NCBI GenBank assembly: GCA_021234155.1
Contig: JAJEKV010000127.1
Span: 560,001 to 624,000 of the forward strand
Origin: Isoetes taiwanensis
Lineage: Eukaryota > Streptophyta > Lycopodiopsida > Isoetales > Isoetaceae
Length of the DNA: 64,000 bases
Direction: 5' to 3'
The translations under genes and the position numbers were made by a program. The notes under the pieces were generated by a model. It did not search any database and was not told the origin of the DNA. It saw nothing but the letters and a program-made list of their open reading frames with translations. Of this stretch, positions 24,080-36,567 are shown one piece after another (the stretch's first letter is position 1; each line of letters opens with the position of its first letter).

Positions 24080-24560
24080 TTCTTCTATTGGATGTGCCTA
24101 TTTTCTCTTCTTGGCATCGCTTTGTGGCTTCTAGAGGGCACTGAGGGGAAGATCCCCGCAGTCGGGCCTAGTGTATCTATATATTTTCTCTCTTGGCGTA
24201 GCAATGTCGCTTCCGAAGATTCTTTATAATTTCTCTATTCTGCTATTTTTTCTCATCAGATTTCTGTGCTCTGGTTGCCTTTCGAGCATGATGCATGCTT
24301 GGCCATAGGACTTCTAACCTTTTTACGTTAACCATCTGTGTGATTGTGTTTTGCAGTTCGGCGCGATCCTCTTTCTTGACACTGAGATGATAGCCGATTT
24401 TCAGCAGTTCCGAGGTGATTGCGGTTGCAATTTTCACTTCTACCCCTTCTTGTTGGGGTGGAGGTTGGGAGTCGATATTTGAGGTTGCGGGCCGAGGTGC
24501 AACTTTGGTCTGGTCAATTTTGACTTGGACGGGCTTTGGATGCGGTTTTGGGTTAGGAAA
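24080..24560 (+). mobile_element. Second fragment of the same LINE 5' region
   Basis: ctttgtggcttctagaggg, then gatccccgcagtcgggccta, then cttggcgtagcaatgtcgc repeats the text at about 18,770-18,870 in the same order and orientation. Further on, ttttgcagttcggcgcgat matches the LINE's tttacagctggcgcgcgat region. It stops before any ORF1, so it is a 5' fragment directly downstream of the complete copy. Confidence 0.65.
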
Positions 24561-25487
24561 CTTTGTGGGTCGTGGGCCCAGTTATATGTTTTAAGCTAGT
24601 TATATGGCTGCGGTCATTGTTGGATTTTTTCACTCATATTCACTCATGTTGGGGGCTCATTGTGGGTACCCCTATCGGTCATTGTATTTTCACTCATTCA
24701 GCTCAATGGAACTCCACTTCACTTCGGATGTTATTGCTTTGCAAAGGACCTTTTCCTAGAATAGCATGCAAAGTGCCATAATATCAGTTATGTCATCTAT
24801 TGGGAAAAAAACATTAAAGCTTGCACTTGAGTGCATGAAATCTGATTTAAGTGTAGTTTGTGCATTGGCAAATAATGCATCGTATTCGCAGCCCTTTATA
24901 TGTGATAAAAAGTAACCAAAGTGCCCAGTTGCAGTACTCCTGCAAAAGATTCTCGTTAAACAGATAAGAACCAAAAAATGCAATCATGAAAATAAAACAG
25001 ACCCAAATAAACTTTGTACAAAAAAGAAGCATGACAAACAACATCAATACGGAATTTGTTAAATGGAAAAAAAAGGCGGAGGAAGAATGAGCATTGGGCG
25101 CATAGTTGAGTGCCTTGGGAACCGTGCGAAAGGTGGCCCCGATGGATGAGGCCTTTTTGGAGGCCCTCCAGGGACTTGGCTTTCCTGTTATTCCCTCGGA
25201 ATTTGATGTGACAGTAGCTTCTTTAGATAGTATAATCATTCAATATACTAGATAGGATTTAGCAGATCGACTCCGAACAATCATTCTCTTTGTATTCTGT
25301 GTTTTGACAAAGTCGGAACTTTAAGAGTTTCGGCTCATAATTCTGGTTATCTAGCTGTTGGGAGGTTCTCACGCAATCTTTTTCAAATATCGGTGCTGGA
25401 AAGATCTGGGATTGATCCTATTTTCCACAGGACTGACTTCTTTGAGCTTTACCCAGCCTGGTTCTTCTCAGACCTTCAAATTTTGGT
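24561..25487. other. Mostly unassigned; short coding-like stretch and leader of the next LINE
   Basis: Around 25,110-25,250 the plus strand reads ALGTVRKVAPMDEAFLEALQ and then GLGFPVIPSEFDVTVASLD without a stop. This looks protein-like, but I do not recognise it. From about 25,255 the sequence probably is the leader of the following LINE. Confidence 0.35.
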
Positions 25488-27214
25488 GTGGAGATTTGCT
25501 CCTGCAAAGTAAAAATGGGAAAGGAAGGCAAGGGTAAAACGGTTCTATCAAAGAACCAAATCGCTATGGATGATTATCTAAAGAAAATGGAAGATGCAGA
25601 GTGGATGAATATCTTATGGATGGAAGACAAAAGGGATCAAGTTTGGGACAAGCTCAAATCCTTGTACATCACCTTTGAGCTCATTAAAGATCAGCAAAGG
25701 GCGCCAGCAGTGTGCATAGAGGTTTCAGAGGATGGGATAATTTGTGGTAACCTGGACAAAATGAATAAACTGGAAAAAGATTACGGCTCCAGAAGGGCGA
25801 ATGACAGAGATTGGGCATGGAATACTCTAGAACTGCTCCAAGAGATGGATAGAAACTTGTATAAACTCATCATGGCCAAGCAAGGGCATACGGAAAAAGA
25901 TTGTTGCAGTTTAAAAAACAATATCTTCCAGAATTCCATGAATGAAATGCTTGACCTGATGAAGAAAACCCTAATTGATTTGGAAAGTCTCTAATGGAAC
26001 TCGAAAGCATCAATCAAATTAATAAAAAGGTGGGAAGAGACAGAAGACCATGTTATTGAAAGGCGTCGGAAGCAGGTCATGAGTAAATTACCTTCGGATA
26101 TGGGTCAGATTCTGGGAGAAACCACTCAAAAATATGAGACCTTTCAGATCAGGCTTAAAAAAAATACAAAGGCATGCAAAATCAGAGATGTCAATGGGTT
26201 TTTTAATCTGCTAGAAACCGTGCAATGTGACTGCAAGAACTGTGAGGAAATTCAGGGTTCTGATCTGAATCAGACGAGCACCAAATTGGGGGACCACCAT
26301 ATACGCAATCGGATTCCGATATTGGGCAAAAGGGACAAGGTAAAAGGTTATAATTTTCTATCTTATAAAAATGCTTGACTCAATGTTGTTTCTAGTGATG
26401 GTACTCCTGATGTAAAGCTTGTTTCTGATAACAAAGATTAGATTGATCTCTCTTGCATAAGGGATTCCTCGGCCTCTGACCTCTACTCTGCTAAACGGCT
26501 TTTAATCCATTTCCCTATTAAATGCCCCGCAATTGGTGAAGTTAAGTTTTAGATTATCAAGAATCAAAAGGTCCCTATACAATCGTTGCTTAAGATTGAT
26601 AGTAAAACCTTCCAGATCCTCTGTAGAGATGAATATAGTGTGAATTACATTCTAAAAAAGAGGATGGGTAAAATTAGTAATAATGATTTCTATATCATGA
26701 AATGGAATCCTCTGTTTATTCTTGGTAATTCCAATATATCTCGACCTCTACTTGGCTAACTTTTCCCAACTTGCCCCTGGCCATGTGGACTGTATCTCAT
26801 CTTCAAGCTATTTCTAATAATCTTGGGCAAATCATTTGTATTAACACCCCTCAAAAAAAATTTCCCTCAGTGTGCATCTCTAAGGAAATTGAGTCTAAGT
26901 GGTTGAATGAAATCAAGGTTAAAATCTCTGCCGACATATTTCTAAGTCTCAAAATAAACTATTCCAAATACCCGATCTATCAGCAAACGAAGAAGGACAA
27001 GGATAATAAGGTTGACTCTTATAACAAGCCTCCTCCCCTTATTATTCGACAGGAATGGAGACCCAAGAGATATGCTGTGACAGGAGAGTGTAGTAGCGGA
27101 ATTGAAAAGGAGAACAAGGAACATCAACATGCTGTGACAGGGGAGTGTAGTAGTATAACTGAGAAGGACAGTTCGGCTTATAATCCCAAAAAATTGTTTG
27201 CGGATAATGATTGA
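25488..27214 (+). pseudogene. ORF1 (gag-like) remnant of a decayed plant L1
   Basis: Three open segments (25,488-25,994, 26,079-26,378 and 26,771-27,214) lie in one orientation before an endonuclease. The last contains MWTVSHLQAISNNLGQII, VCISKEIESKWLNEIKV and YSKYPIYQQTKK. That resembles the second half of the DUF4283/zinc-knuckle gag of plant L1 elements, but the CCHC knuckle is lost. The first two segments are lysine- and glutamate-rich helices. A degenerate internal duplication (AVTGECSS twice) lies near the end. Frameshifts separate the parts, so it is inactive. Confidence 0.55.
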
Positions 27215-27267
27215 AATCTTATTTTTAGGAATGTTAACCTTGCTGTCAAGATTAATATAGGTATGGT

Positions 27268-27269
<2 letters not shown>

Positions 27270-27309
<40 letters not shown>
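27270..27309 (+). repeat. (TC)20 microsatellite inside the decayed L1
   Basis: A 40-bp CT/TC tract between the ORF1 remnant and the endonuclease. It lies on the same strand as the two longer tracts at 19.1 and 23.9 kb. Confidence 0.95.
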
Positions 27310-27314
<5 letters not shown>

Positions 27315-27519
27315 GGGGGATGCAGAAGTAAAGGATGATAGTTTAGGCATCAATGAGAATGATTTCATCCACTCTTGTGATGATTTAGGTTGGAAACAAA
27401 TTAGCTAAAAAAGGAGAGGAAGGGGTCAGAAAAAAACTTATGCTGGTCGTGTCAGACTCAGCCCGAGAAATTCAGCTATCCAATCAAGGATGGCTAAAGG
27501 TTTGTATAAATATTAAATG

Positions 27520-28654
27520 ATTAAATCCATTAAACTAATTACTTGGAATCTCCAAGGAATTAATAGTATGGTCAAAGGGAATGTTTAAAGGTTTGCCCCT
27601 CAAACTTCAACCCTAATATCTTATTATCCAGGAACATAAAATCCATGATTCTAATCATGAGAGAATTATCTCCAGGATCCTTCCTCCTAATTTCAAGGTT
27701 TGATCTATTAATGCCAGGAATTGCTATTGCCTGGAACTAAAATATCAATATGGAAGAGATTTATATGGTCCACGACAAGAATGGGAGGTGGCAGATCTTG
27801 GTTGGTAAAACTGAATCTTGTAGAAAATCTTTTACTAATGTTTATTCTTACCATAACCCCTTTGATAGGATCTTGATTTGAAACAAAATTAATCAGAGCT
27901 TAGGTAACTTAAATGTGGATGAGTTAATGATTGGAGGTGATTTTAATATGGTGACTGATAGATTTATGAAGAATAGAAACTTTAAAGCTCTTTTCCCCCA
28001 GGATAATTGTGCTTGGACTGGTCCTTTGGCTTTTCATAATCTTATTTTTGGCTAGAACTGAACCTAATGCTTTCAACTGGTCGGATCATAGGGCATATCC
28101 TACCTGTTGCCTACATGATAGGTTCTATATAAGCGAGGATTTGTGGACCAAGTGTAGCAGAGTGGAGAATCTGAGGGATTACACAATCTCAGATCACTTT
28201 CCTCAACTGATCACCATTTTTAGCATAGATAACAAAAATAAGAAGAAGTCTTACTTCAAGATGAATGTTAGCTTATTAGAACATGAGGACTTTATCGTCA
28301 GGTTGGAAGAAATCATTAGCAGTCATCCAAGACTAGTACAGGTTGGATGTGGTGGTGGATCAATCTGGCCAAGCACATCAAGAATTGGCTCAAGGAATGG
28401 GGTGGGAACATTTTTTTTATCAGAATCAAGCCTATCTGCAAGACCTAAGAAGGAATTTGGGCCAGGCCTCTGCTGAACAACAAGATAGTATAAGAATTCA
28501 AATTGAGAAGGAAAAAATCAGAATTGCCAATGGTTGGAAGGTGAAAGCTAAAATTAAGGAGCTTAAGGAAGATGAGAGGTGTGACTTAAAATACTTCTTT
28601 ATGTATTTTGGTTCAAATCTTATAGTATTTTGTAAATCTTGTTATACAGTATAG
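27520..28654 (+). pseudogene. Endonuclease part of the decayed plant L1
   Basis: IKLITWNLQGINSMVKG (about 27,530) is the WN...G endonuclease motif. IGGDFNMVTD (about 27,930) gives the Asp-Asn motif, and FNWSDHRAYPTCCLHDRFYI and TISDHFPQL (about 28,075-28,205) give the closing region with the catalytic His. The linker to the reverse transcriptase (IANGWKVKAKIKELKEDERC, DLKYFF) is cut at about 28,600. Several stops and frame changes show that it is dead. The clade is the same as the minus-strand L1 at 56-61.6 kb, which has SWSNKRKGEQRTYCLLDRFY at the equivalent place. Confidence 0.75.
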
Positions 28655-31270
28655 CAAATTTTATACTTGCATACCCCACAAACGAGGAACTTTACGTACG
28701 GTGTAGATTAAGGATTAAGGGGTGAATATGCCTATCCAACAGCTCTCGCTGCCCGGAGTCACCCCCCGTGTGAATATGCACCCAAACCAAAGGGGGTCTA
28801 AGGGGGATTTTAATTTAAATGCGTTGGACCCAATGGTTGTGTTAATTAATGTTAATGGTAGTTATGTGTTGGTTGTTATACTAGAAAAAATTTTGGGCCC
28901 TTCGGGCCCTAAAATAAGCAAACATATGTAAAAACATGTAGCAATATGTAATATCTAATATGCAATATCTAATATGTGTCGTGGTTGATGCCAGAACATG
29001 GATAACAAACCTATTCACAGTGTCATATAACAACAATGTTTTAAGATATACATCAATAAATGTCATATAACAACAATGTTTTAAGATATACATCAATAAA
29101 TGAGATGCCTTCTGGAACAATGGATATGAAGAGTAACTGCAATATCTAAAATATTTGTGCATGCAATCCAATCCATGTGCACAAAATCCCTGAATGCAGT
29201 GCCTGAGTTATAGCCATTTTCCTTTTTTAACACCATGCTTCAAGCTTTTGAACACCATGTGCTTTTGAATCTGGCTGTCTAGCTACAAATATTTGCAAGA
29301 GCTAATAATTCTATAAGCAGAATTGAAATACTGCCACGATTGTCACTGTAGAAGGTACCCATTAAAGAGAGAAACAAGAATTGCTTATTAAATAAGGAGC
29401 TCTTGTGAACAAGTTTTTTCGGACTTCCCTTCATCAAACTGAACAGCACTAGAAGCTGTGAAACATGGCTTGTTTGATCTTCAAAGATCTGCATATCGTT
29501 CAAGTTGTATGCCTGGGATAAGTTCTTGCAATGTCATTGTCCTCTAGTTCAAGTCTTTGCTTCTCTTCCAAAATACAATACAAAATGTAGAAACAAAACG
29601 CAGACCCTTGGTATTTAATCCCCAGTAATCGTAGGCGGTATCAATATAAGAGAGCCTAGGACATGTAGATAAGAATCAATAGCGCCATAATACATAATGC
29701 TAGTGCCCATATAGACAATCAATTATTTGCACTTACCAGATTTCGTGTGTTTGCAATGCCTCTCTCTTGTTTTTAAACGGATATTCCAGAGAGTCTCCAC
29801 GGTTGATTGCTAGTACAATGGATGTAAAGAAGTAACACTGCAACAGACCTATCATGAGTAGACAAATTAGAATACACGGATACATAAAAGGTGCCATATT
29901 TGCGAAGTTTTCAAGAACAAACCAACGGACCGGTGCGTTGCTAAACAAACGAACAAACGATATATGTTTTCAGCTTGAGTGGAGTGTTGATTCAAAATTG
30001 CCATTGAATAGATAATGGAAGATGCACGGTAATCAACAAAGGCTATGGTTTTTCTATCCATGCCTTCAATCTAGCAAATTATCTTACATATTCCTAGGAA
30101 AAATCCCCACCGCACGACCTATGTTTGAGGTGTGTTGAAATAGAATGAAAAAATGTTGCGAGGCGACAACAGTTTTGTATAGATGCCTTCAGATATTCGT
30201 GGTTCCGAGTCTCCGCCTTCGAGATAATGCGACTATGGCGGTCTCTTTGGAATACAATGAAACAATTCAACTCTTATAGATGTTAAGATCTGCCCCACCA
30301 CAAAAGGATCGACATGCATCATTCCAAAGAAATTTTAAGCGAGCCGTGGAGCGAGGCGGGGCCTAGAGCCGAGCTCGCTCCTTCGCAAGGAAAAACAAGA
30401 ACAAAAAGCAAAAGCTGAACCCGCCGAGAATGTGCCCGGCATATTGGAACCGAAGCTCGCATCTTTGCCGGACTTGTTTACGCTCCAAAATCACTACAAA
30501 CGCCGATCTCTGTCGGGATGTTTTCTCACACATTGTTTTCCACCAAAAGCAAAGCCTCGTGCATCATCTTATGCCAAGCAACCGGTACACTGTAAACGCC
30601 GCCAACAACACAAGGAAAAAGATGCAGCTATTGGACCCATAAACAACAAACGAAGCTTACCACGAAGCAATGGCTATGAATGACATCCGGCTTCAAAAAC
30701 TCAAAGCTTCATGAGCTCAATCGGTGACTCAAGGTCCAAGCCATTTTGTTTGGCGCTTATATGCCACAAAGCGAACCACTATATTAGCACCGAACTACAT
30801 TATTTCTTTGAGACCGGTCGATGTGCATCTTCGTTATCACAAGTAGGGCGACCAATGTAGGAAGATAGAAAATGAAAGCAGTGAGTTTAACTTTAGCTTT
30901 GCCGACAGAGATTACTCTCGTCCATCCACTCCAACTACACCACCCACAGATGTAGATAGTATGCATGACAGAAGCTCTGATGTCCCAAGCCATCGAAGAA
31001 TTAGATCGAGGAAGAATTAGATACTGTTTACTCTTCATCTTCACTGCCCTGAAACCCTAAACCCATCAGAACCCTAAAGTCGAAACACTAAAGCACATCC
31101 ACGAGGCTTGCATGTTCAGCCCCTAAAATAAAAAGAGGGCTTTCGTTGTGAGCCCTTGGATGTTGGACCATTGAAAAAAAAAAAAGCTAAATCAACGATT
31201 AAGAAATAGTGCACTCTAGATGTACGCATTAGTACATCCATTCGAATACGCCATGAAATCTTAGGAAAAC
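28655..31270. mobile_element. Insertion that splits the decayed L1; identity unknown
   Basis: The L1 linker stops at DLKYFF (about 28,600) and resumes at about 31,280 (...KSKVKKNEIYEVKV), so roughly 2.6 kb was inserted. I found no clear terminal repeats or target duplication. Inside are a 40-bp tandem duplication (29,021-29,100), a GGGCCCTTCGGGCCC palindrome near 28,897 and minus-strand open frames of 71-86 codons with hydrophobic segments (for example LTAFIFYLPTLVALLVI at about 30,870). A GC-rich island lies at 30.3-30.7 kb. I do not recognise any gene. Confidence 0.4.
29021..29100. repeat. 40-bp perfect tandem duplication
   Basis: tgtcatataacaacaatgtt followed by ttaagatatacatcaataaa occurs twice back to back (29,021 and 29,061). 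Confidence 0.95.
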
Positions 31271-31274
31271 CTTT

Positions 31275-33245
31275 GTGAAAAGCATACAAAAAGACAAAAA
31301 AAAACCCCTGTTATTATGCTACATATTAAGGTCAAATCTAAAGTCAAGAAGAACGAGATTTATGAGGTTAAGGTGGGAGACAATCTTATCTCAGGAGATG
31401 GCAATCTCAAAAAAGCTGTTGTTGACCACTTCATCAATATTATGGGTACTAATAAAGACTGCTCTGATAATATGATGGATAAGTTTATTAACATGGAGCA
31501 AAAAGTCAGTGATGATCAGAATAATATGATCACTAATCCTTTTGTAAATGATGAGCTCAAGGAAGTGGTTAATAGTATGGAGAATGGTAAGACCCTAAGA
31601 CCTGATGGTCTTCCAGCTGAGTTTTTTAAGAAAGCTTGGCCTCTTTTAGGGGATCACATCAGCAAGATTGCTAATGAGTTCAGAGAAGGGAAATGTTTGG
31701 ATGCTCGGATTAACACAAGCTTTATTGCTCTTATCCCTAAGATCGAATCTCCTATTTCCTTCTCTGACTATAGGCCTATCTCTTTGTCTAATGTTATTTG
31801 CAAGATAATTTCAGATGCTATTGCTGCAAGACTGAAGAAGATCCTTGTTTGCATCATCATTAGCTCCGAATTTGCATATCTCAAGGACAGATTTATTCTT
31901 GACAATGTGGTCACTGCTATTTTGGGTCTCCAATGGGCTAAAGATTCCAAACAGGAGGTGGCTCTCCTTAAACTAGACATTACCAAAGCCTTTGACATAG
32001 TAAGCTGGAATTTCCTTTTCAAAAGTTGCAGGGCTCTGGGAATTAGTGAAGATAGTATTGATATCTTCAAAGCCATTCTTAAGAACTCGAGGTTTGCTGT
32101 GCTTATTAATGGTGAGTGCAGTCCCTTTTTCTCTATTCGAAAAGGTGTCAAACAAGATTGTCCTCTTGCACCCTTTCTCTTCTTGATTGTAATGGAGGCT
32201 CTTCACAGTAAGCTAGATGAAGTCAAATCTACTAACCTAATTAAGGGTTCCTGATAATTCTCAGGCAGACCAAATCCTTAATGGTCATTTTGCAGATGAT
32301 ACTTTTATTTTGATCTCCATGGATCACAACTCTATTATGAACACTCAACAGATTCTCAATGATTTTGAGGATGCCTCAGGATGTAAGGTTAATCCAAATC
32401 AGCAATTCAAGCAAGGGATAAGGATAAAGAAAAGCAGATGGCTGACCTTTTGGGCTATAAGTATAATTCCCCCAGTACTAAATCTAAAATCTTGGGGGTA
32501 CCCTATGCTATTAGATGCAATGCTTCAGACTTGTGGAGCAATATTATAGACAAGTTCTATAAAAAGATTGATACTTTGAACTCTAAATATCTGTCCAAAA
32601 ATGGTAGAGCTATTATTGCCAACTTTGTAATATCCTCGTCTCAGGTATATCAATCTTCGGTTATCATGGCTCCTAAAAAGGTTTCTAATAAATTACAGAG
32701 TATTATTGGCAGGTTCATAGCTTGTGGTCAAAATAGAAGGTGTTGGCACCCTATGTCAATGAAGGAATATTGCAAAACCAAGAAGAATGGTGGCCTTGGC
32801 ACTATTAATATCGAGAAACAAGGCTTGGTCTTGGCTACGAAATATTTCTACAAGGCTTTCCATAACAAAATTAGGCATCCGATTTCTATCCTATTCTTAT
32901 TAGACACTATATCAGCAGATGCCACCTCTATGGATGGAGATCTTTAAAGATGGAGCTTCCTCACTCGATCTATTTCCCCTTCTCTATTCCTATTAACACT
33001 CTAGGTATTATTAATGAGTGGATCAATGTGTGGTTGGAGGTGAGACACATGTATACATGGAAGGAGGGTCTTTCAATGGAGCAATCCATATTCTGGAATC
33101 CAGCCTTAATTCGAGATAACCCATAAATGTGCCTTTGCTTGCCATTTCCTTAACCAAGCAAGGTTATAAAAAGCAAAAGGGGTTATTTTCATTAAGGATC
33201 TGTTTGATGGCAATGGGATTATAGACTTCAATAACTCTGTTCCTT
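31275..33245 (+). pseudogene. Reverse-transcriptase part of the decayed plant L1
   Basis: An open segment of over 300 codons holds GKTLRPDGLPAEFFKKAW, FIALIPKIESPISFSDYRP, LLKLDITKAFDIVSW (motif A) and GVKQDCPLAPFLFLIVMEAL (motif B). After a frame change at about 32,250 comes GHFADDTFILIS (motif C, FADD intact) and then ILGVPYAIRCNASDLWSNII. The thumb/connection follows, with LSKNGRAIIANFVISSSQ and KKNGGLGTINIEKQGL. The C-terminal part (WKEGLSMEQSIFWNPALI) decays up to 33,245, where a minus-strand LINE tail begins. Frameshifts and stops make it inactive, although the catalytic aspartates remain. Confidence 0.85.
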
Positions 33246-34640
33246 TTTTTTTTGAAGAACTGTGTCATCAATATATTAAAAGAATGGTAATGTTACAAAG
33301 CAAGTGAGGAGGAAGGAGAACTGCCCCAAAGAGACAGCGATACCTCGACACTCCACAACAAACTCACAAAAAAACTGCAACTCTACTGCTGTACAAACCG
33401 ACCATCACCATCTACAACACCCAAGAAATCCCGCCAAATGGCAAACTTCCGCTCTACTAATCCCGGGAACACCAGAAACCTGAGTCGAGGAATCAGAGAG
33501 GATGCAGGCTGCTGAATCCCCTGAAAGATCCACAACCGTCACCGCTTCCAAATCAACCACACCAACCAAGCCACGCACAAATGCAAGGCTTCTCGCCGCA
33601 AGAATGGCCAAGCACCAGATACACATGAAGCAAAGAATTGCCGGGCTAGTCAATCTCACTCAAACAGTAGCCGACCCAATCCCGGGCGTACCGCAAGTGA
33701 GGGCATAAAACCGCACAATGCTCCACGCCTCACGATGAAGGCCACAACAAGGGCAAAGAGGGCTCACACCCGCCCTAAACCCGACTCACAAGGACATTCA
33801 CCCCGATCGATACGGTGCACCACCGCCACGTAGCACCCTAACCTTCGGTGGGGAAGTGAGCTCCATGTCCACGCCCAAACCGAGCCATCGAGAACCCGGA
33901 AAGCTGCAGAGACCACTTGCACGAAAGGCGAGTGTCATGAATAGCCAACACCGGTAACAAGACCGCACAAAACAAGAAGACACAACATCCGGGATGAACC
34001 TTCCAAACCCGCACCACCACATCATCCCGAGGGACTATAGGTATGTGTAGCGGAATACTCCCCGCCACTTGTTCCCGTGACCAGCGGTCCGCGCCCTTCA
34101 GCGAAAGTGTGCTCGAAAGAACTCCCGCGGCTCGGTTGTCCACCCCAATACCAATCGTCCCAAGGTGAGCACAACGGCTTCGCCTCCACGGGAACTCAGC
34201 GTCCGAGAGCATGCACGATGGCGACCAAGGGCAAGTGCGCAGGGGGTAGAGGAACCCACAAGAAAGGAGAAGAGTGGTGATAAACTGAGGCATAATCTAG
34301 CTGGAAGAGCACACGCACATGATCCCAAGCCCGCAACACCCCCGTGAGAAAAGGGGATGCATGTGGGAAAGGTCGGAGACCATACAACAGTGCCCAGGGC
34401 AACTCCACATGCACAGACGGCTTCCCAAACGCCACACAATGGCTTAAGAGACCCTTAATAACGGCCACAGCACGAGGAGAAGATGCTCCATCCTGCAGAG
34501 CGCTCCAAACAAACTTGGAGACCAACACCTTTCTATGCAGTGCCAAATCCAGAATGGCCAAGCCTCCATCCTCCCAAGGGCGGAGACACTTCCACCAAGC
34601 CACTTTAACAACCGCCCCTTCATCATCCCAAAGATTGTAA
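33246..34640 (-). mobile_element. 5'-truncated GC-rich LINE tail on the minus strand
   Basis: On the minus strand 34,603 reads MAWWKCLRPWEDGGLAILDL and FVWSALQDGASSPRA, the region after the reverse transcriptase in plant L1. Near 33,770 SPLCPCCGLHREAW matches the zf-RVT zinc-binding domain. The 3' end is a run of A (plus-strand T-run at 33,247-33,256). Everything upstream of the thumb is absent, as expected for abortive target-primed insertion. The base composition is clearly richer in G+C than the flanks, so it belongs to a different LINE family. Plus-strand frames here are shadows. I could not find a target duplication. Confidence 0.7.
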
Positions 34641-35722
34641 AAAAGCTATATATAGAATATATGATTTCAATTTTATGGTTCAGGCTAAGAAAATTCTTCC
34701 TTCGTTTTTGTTTGTTCCTTGTTTCTAAAGTGTCTCCCGTCTTAGATTATATGCAAGTACGTATATTCTATCTACACTTGGTCTTCGAAATGGTTGGTAG
34801 GATTGACCTACCATGAATCTATTTCTTAAGTCCCATTTATACAAGACTTTGCCATGTTTATTGCCGTGAAATAATAATCGTTTATTTAGATTAAACATAA
34901 TGGTTTAAAAAGGATATGCAGACAAGTTTGAGAAACTAACAAAACTGTAGGAAGTAGAACAAAAAGAAGGAACTCTCCATTTTCATTAATACAACAAAAT
35001 GTCCCATATTGCAAGGACTACTCAATACTCAATTATTATTTTTGAGGGGTAACAAAATATAGAGAACTAGTAAATGCCCACCGTTGATGGGCTTTACATG
35101 TGATTGTTCACCTTTTGTGATCATTCCATGTGATTGTTCATAAACAATGGGATAGTAATGTGTTACCAGTAGTTTGAGGAGCCCCATAAATATCAGATGC
35201 TATCACTTTTAAACCATGGGTATATCCGGGTCTTTAACATGTTAAAACGACCATATAGCCATGTTGACCCATATAGCCATATCTTAAGTCCGGCGCCAGA
35301 GTACCCCTGTCAGATTTTTCTCTTTTCTTCCTTGTCTCAGAGTATCTTTCTACTCTGGCCTGCCGCCTCATATGCAGACTTGCATTAACCATCCGCCCAG
35401 CTTTGCAGATCAGAAGAATTGGTCGGTGCACTGCCAGACCGGATTTGAGCTTCACCGCCCTGGTTCGGGCAGAGTCGTTTCTAAAATAGATTCTTCTCCA
35501 ATTATTGGAAACTGGTTCCAATTGATTGAAGCTGCTTATTTAAATATCTGATGCAATTAAAATCTGCAGATTCCAGATGTGGGCTGCCAGATTTAAGCAT
35601 TGCTTTCACAATGCAACTCTAGAAACAAAAATTTGAGATCCAAAGCCGCCACAGTTGGAAAATTTCATCCAATAGATTTTTTGTAAATGTGGGTCTAGAG
35701 CTTTGATTTTGGATGGGTTTAC
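34641..35722. other. No gene recognised
   Basis: AT-rich sequence with a short direct repeat (catgtgattgttca at about 35,097 and 35,127, and accatatagccat repeats at 35,250-35,280). The open frames carry no motifs. Confidence 0.5.
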
Positions 35723-36460
35723 TTGAATTCGTCACAATGTGGGCACCAAAGCTTCGATTTTTTATCTGGACGATCGTTTTGTGCGCATTCTTCAGATGAT
35801 TTTCCGGTCATTGATTTGTCCAAAACAAATGCAATCTTCGATGCTCTTCATGCGATAAATGACACAGTAGATTGGAGAACTCTACTTCCAGGCGATTTCT
35901 ACACCGGAGCACTGCATGGCATAAATTGCGATGTCTTCGCTGATCAAAACAATACACAAAAGATGCATATTGTAGAAATCAATCTGGGTTATGTTTCTGA
36001 AGCTGTAAACAATCCAATCTGCACAAAAAAAATGCTACCTTCCATCCTTTGCTTTCCCATCTGAAGAAGCTCTTCATCTACCAGTGTTTTACAGATGCCT
36101 AGGTTCAAATTCTGCACCAAATTTCTGATCTGGCCCCGTCGCTGCAGCATCTTGCATTTTTGTTCAATTCTCCTCGGGTGGGCTCAATTCCAGCACATAT
36201 TTCTAATCTGACCCATCTAGAATGGATTGGTTTTTTGCAAAATGGTTTGGAAGGTAAGAATTGGGCAGTTTAACAAATCTGAAGCAGCTAGTAATCAGCC
36301 ACAATAAGATCACAGACGTAATTCCAGCCTCAATTGGAAAGCTAACAGATCTAGCAATTCTAGAACTAAGTGGGAACAAGATCACAGGGCAAATTTCATA
36401 TATGAGTGCTCTGACGAAGCTGGTAAAGCTAGATTTAAGCCATATTTGATCCCAGAAAAA
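35723..36460 (+). pseudogene. Fragment of an LRR receptor-like protein (N-terminal cap and first repeats)
   Basis: The first frame reads AIFDALHAINDTVDWRTLLP, FYTGALHGINCDVF and MHIVEINLGYVSEAVNNPIC. This is the N-terminal LRR cap of plant receptor-like kinases and receptor-like proteins (the WxxLLPGDF...C pattern). A one-base shift in the A-run at about 36,020 leads to HPLLSHLKKLFIYQCF. After a stop come ILHQISDLAPSLQHLAF and GSIPAHISNLTHLEWIGF, then in another frame LTNLKQLVISHNKITDVIPA and SIGKLTDLAILELSGNKITG (the plant LRR consensus LxxLxLxxNxLxGxIP). No transmembrane or kinase part follows, so this is a short disabled copy. Confidence 0.8.
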
Positions 36461-36567
36461 TTCAGCCAGATCCTGGGTCAATTTGCATTCCGGATGGATC
36501 AGAGCTTGCAATTCCTTCTTGCCGGACTTGAGTATTCGCCAAATTCTTTCTTACTATTCTGCTTACT

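Noticed and set aside
33798-34626. Several GC-rich ORFs on both strands
   Set aside because: They are overlapping shadows of a degenerate LINE tail; only the frame with L1 motifs is meaningful.
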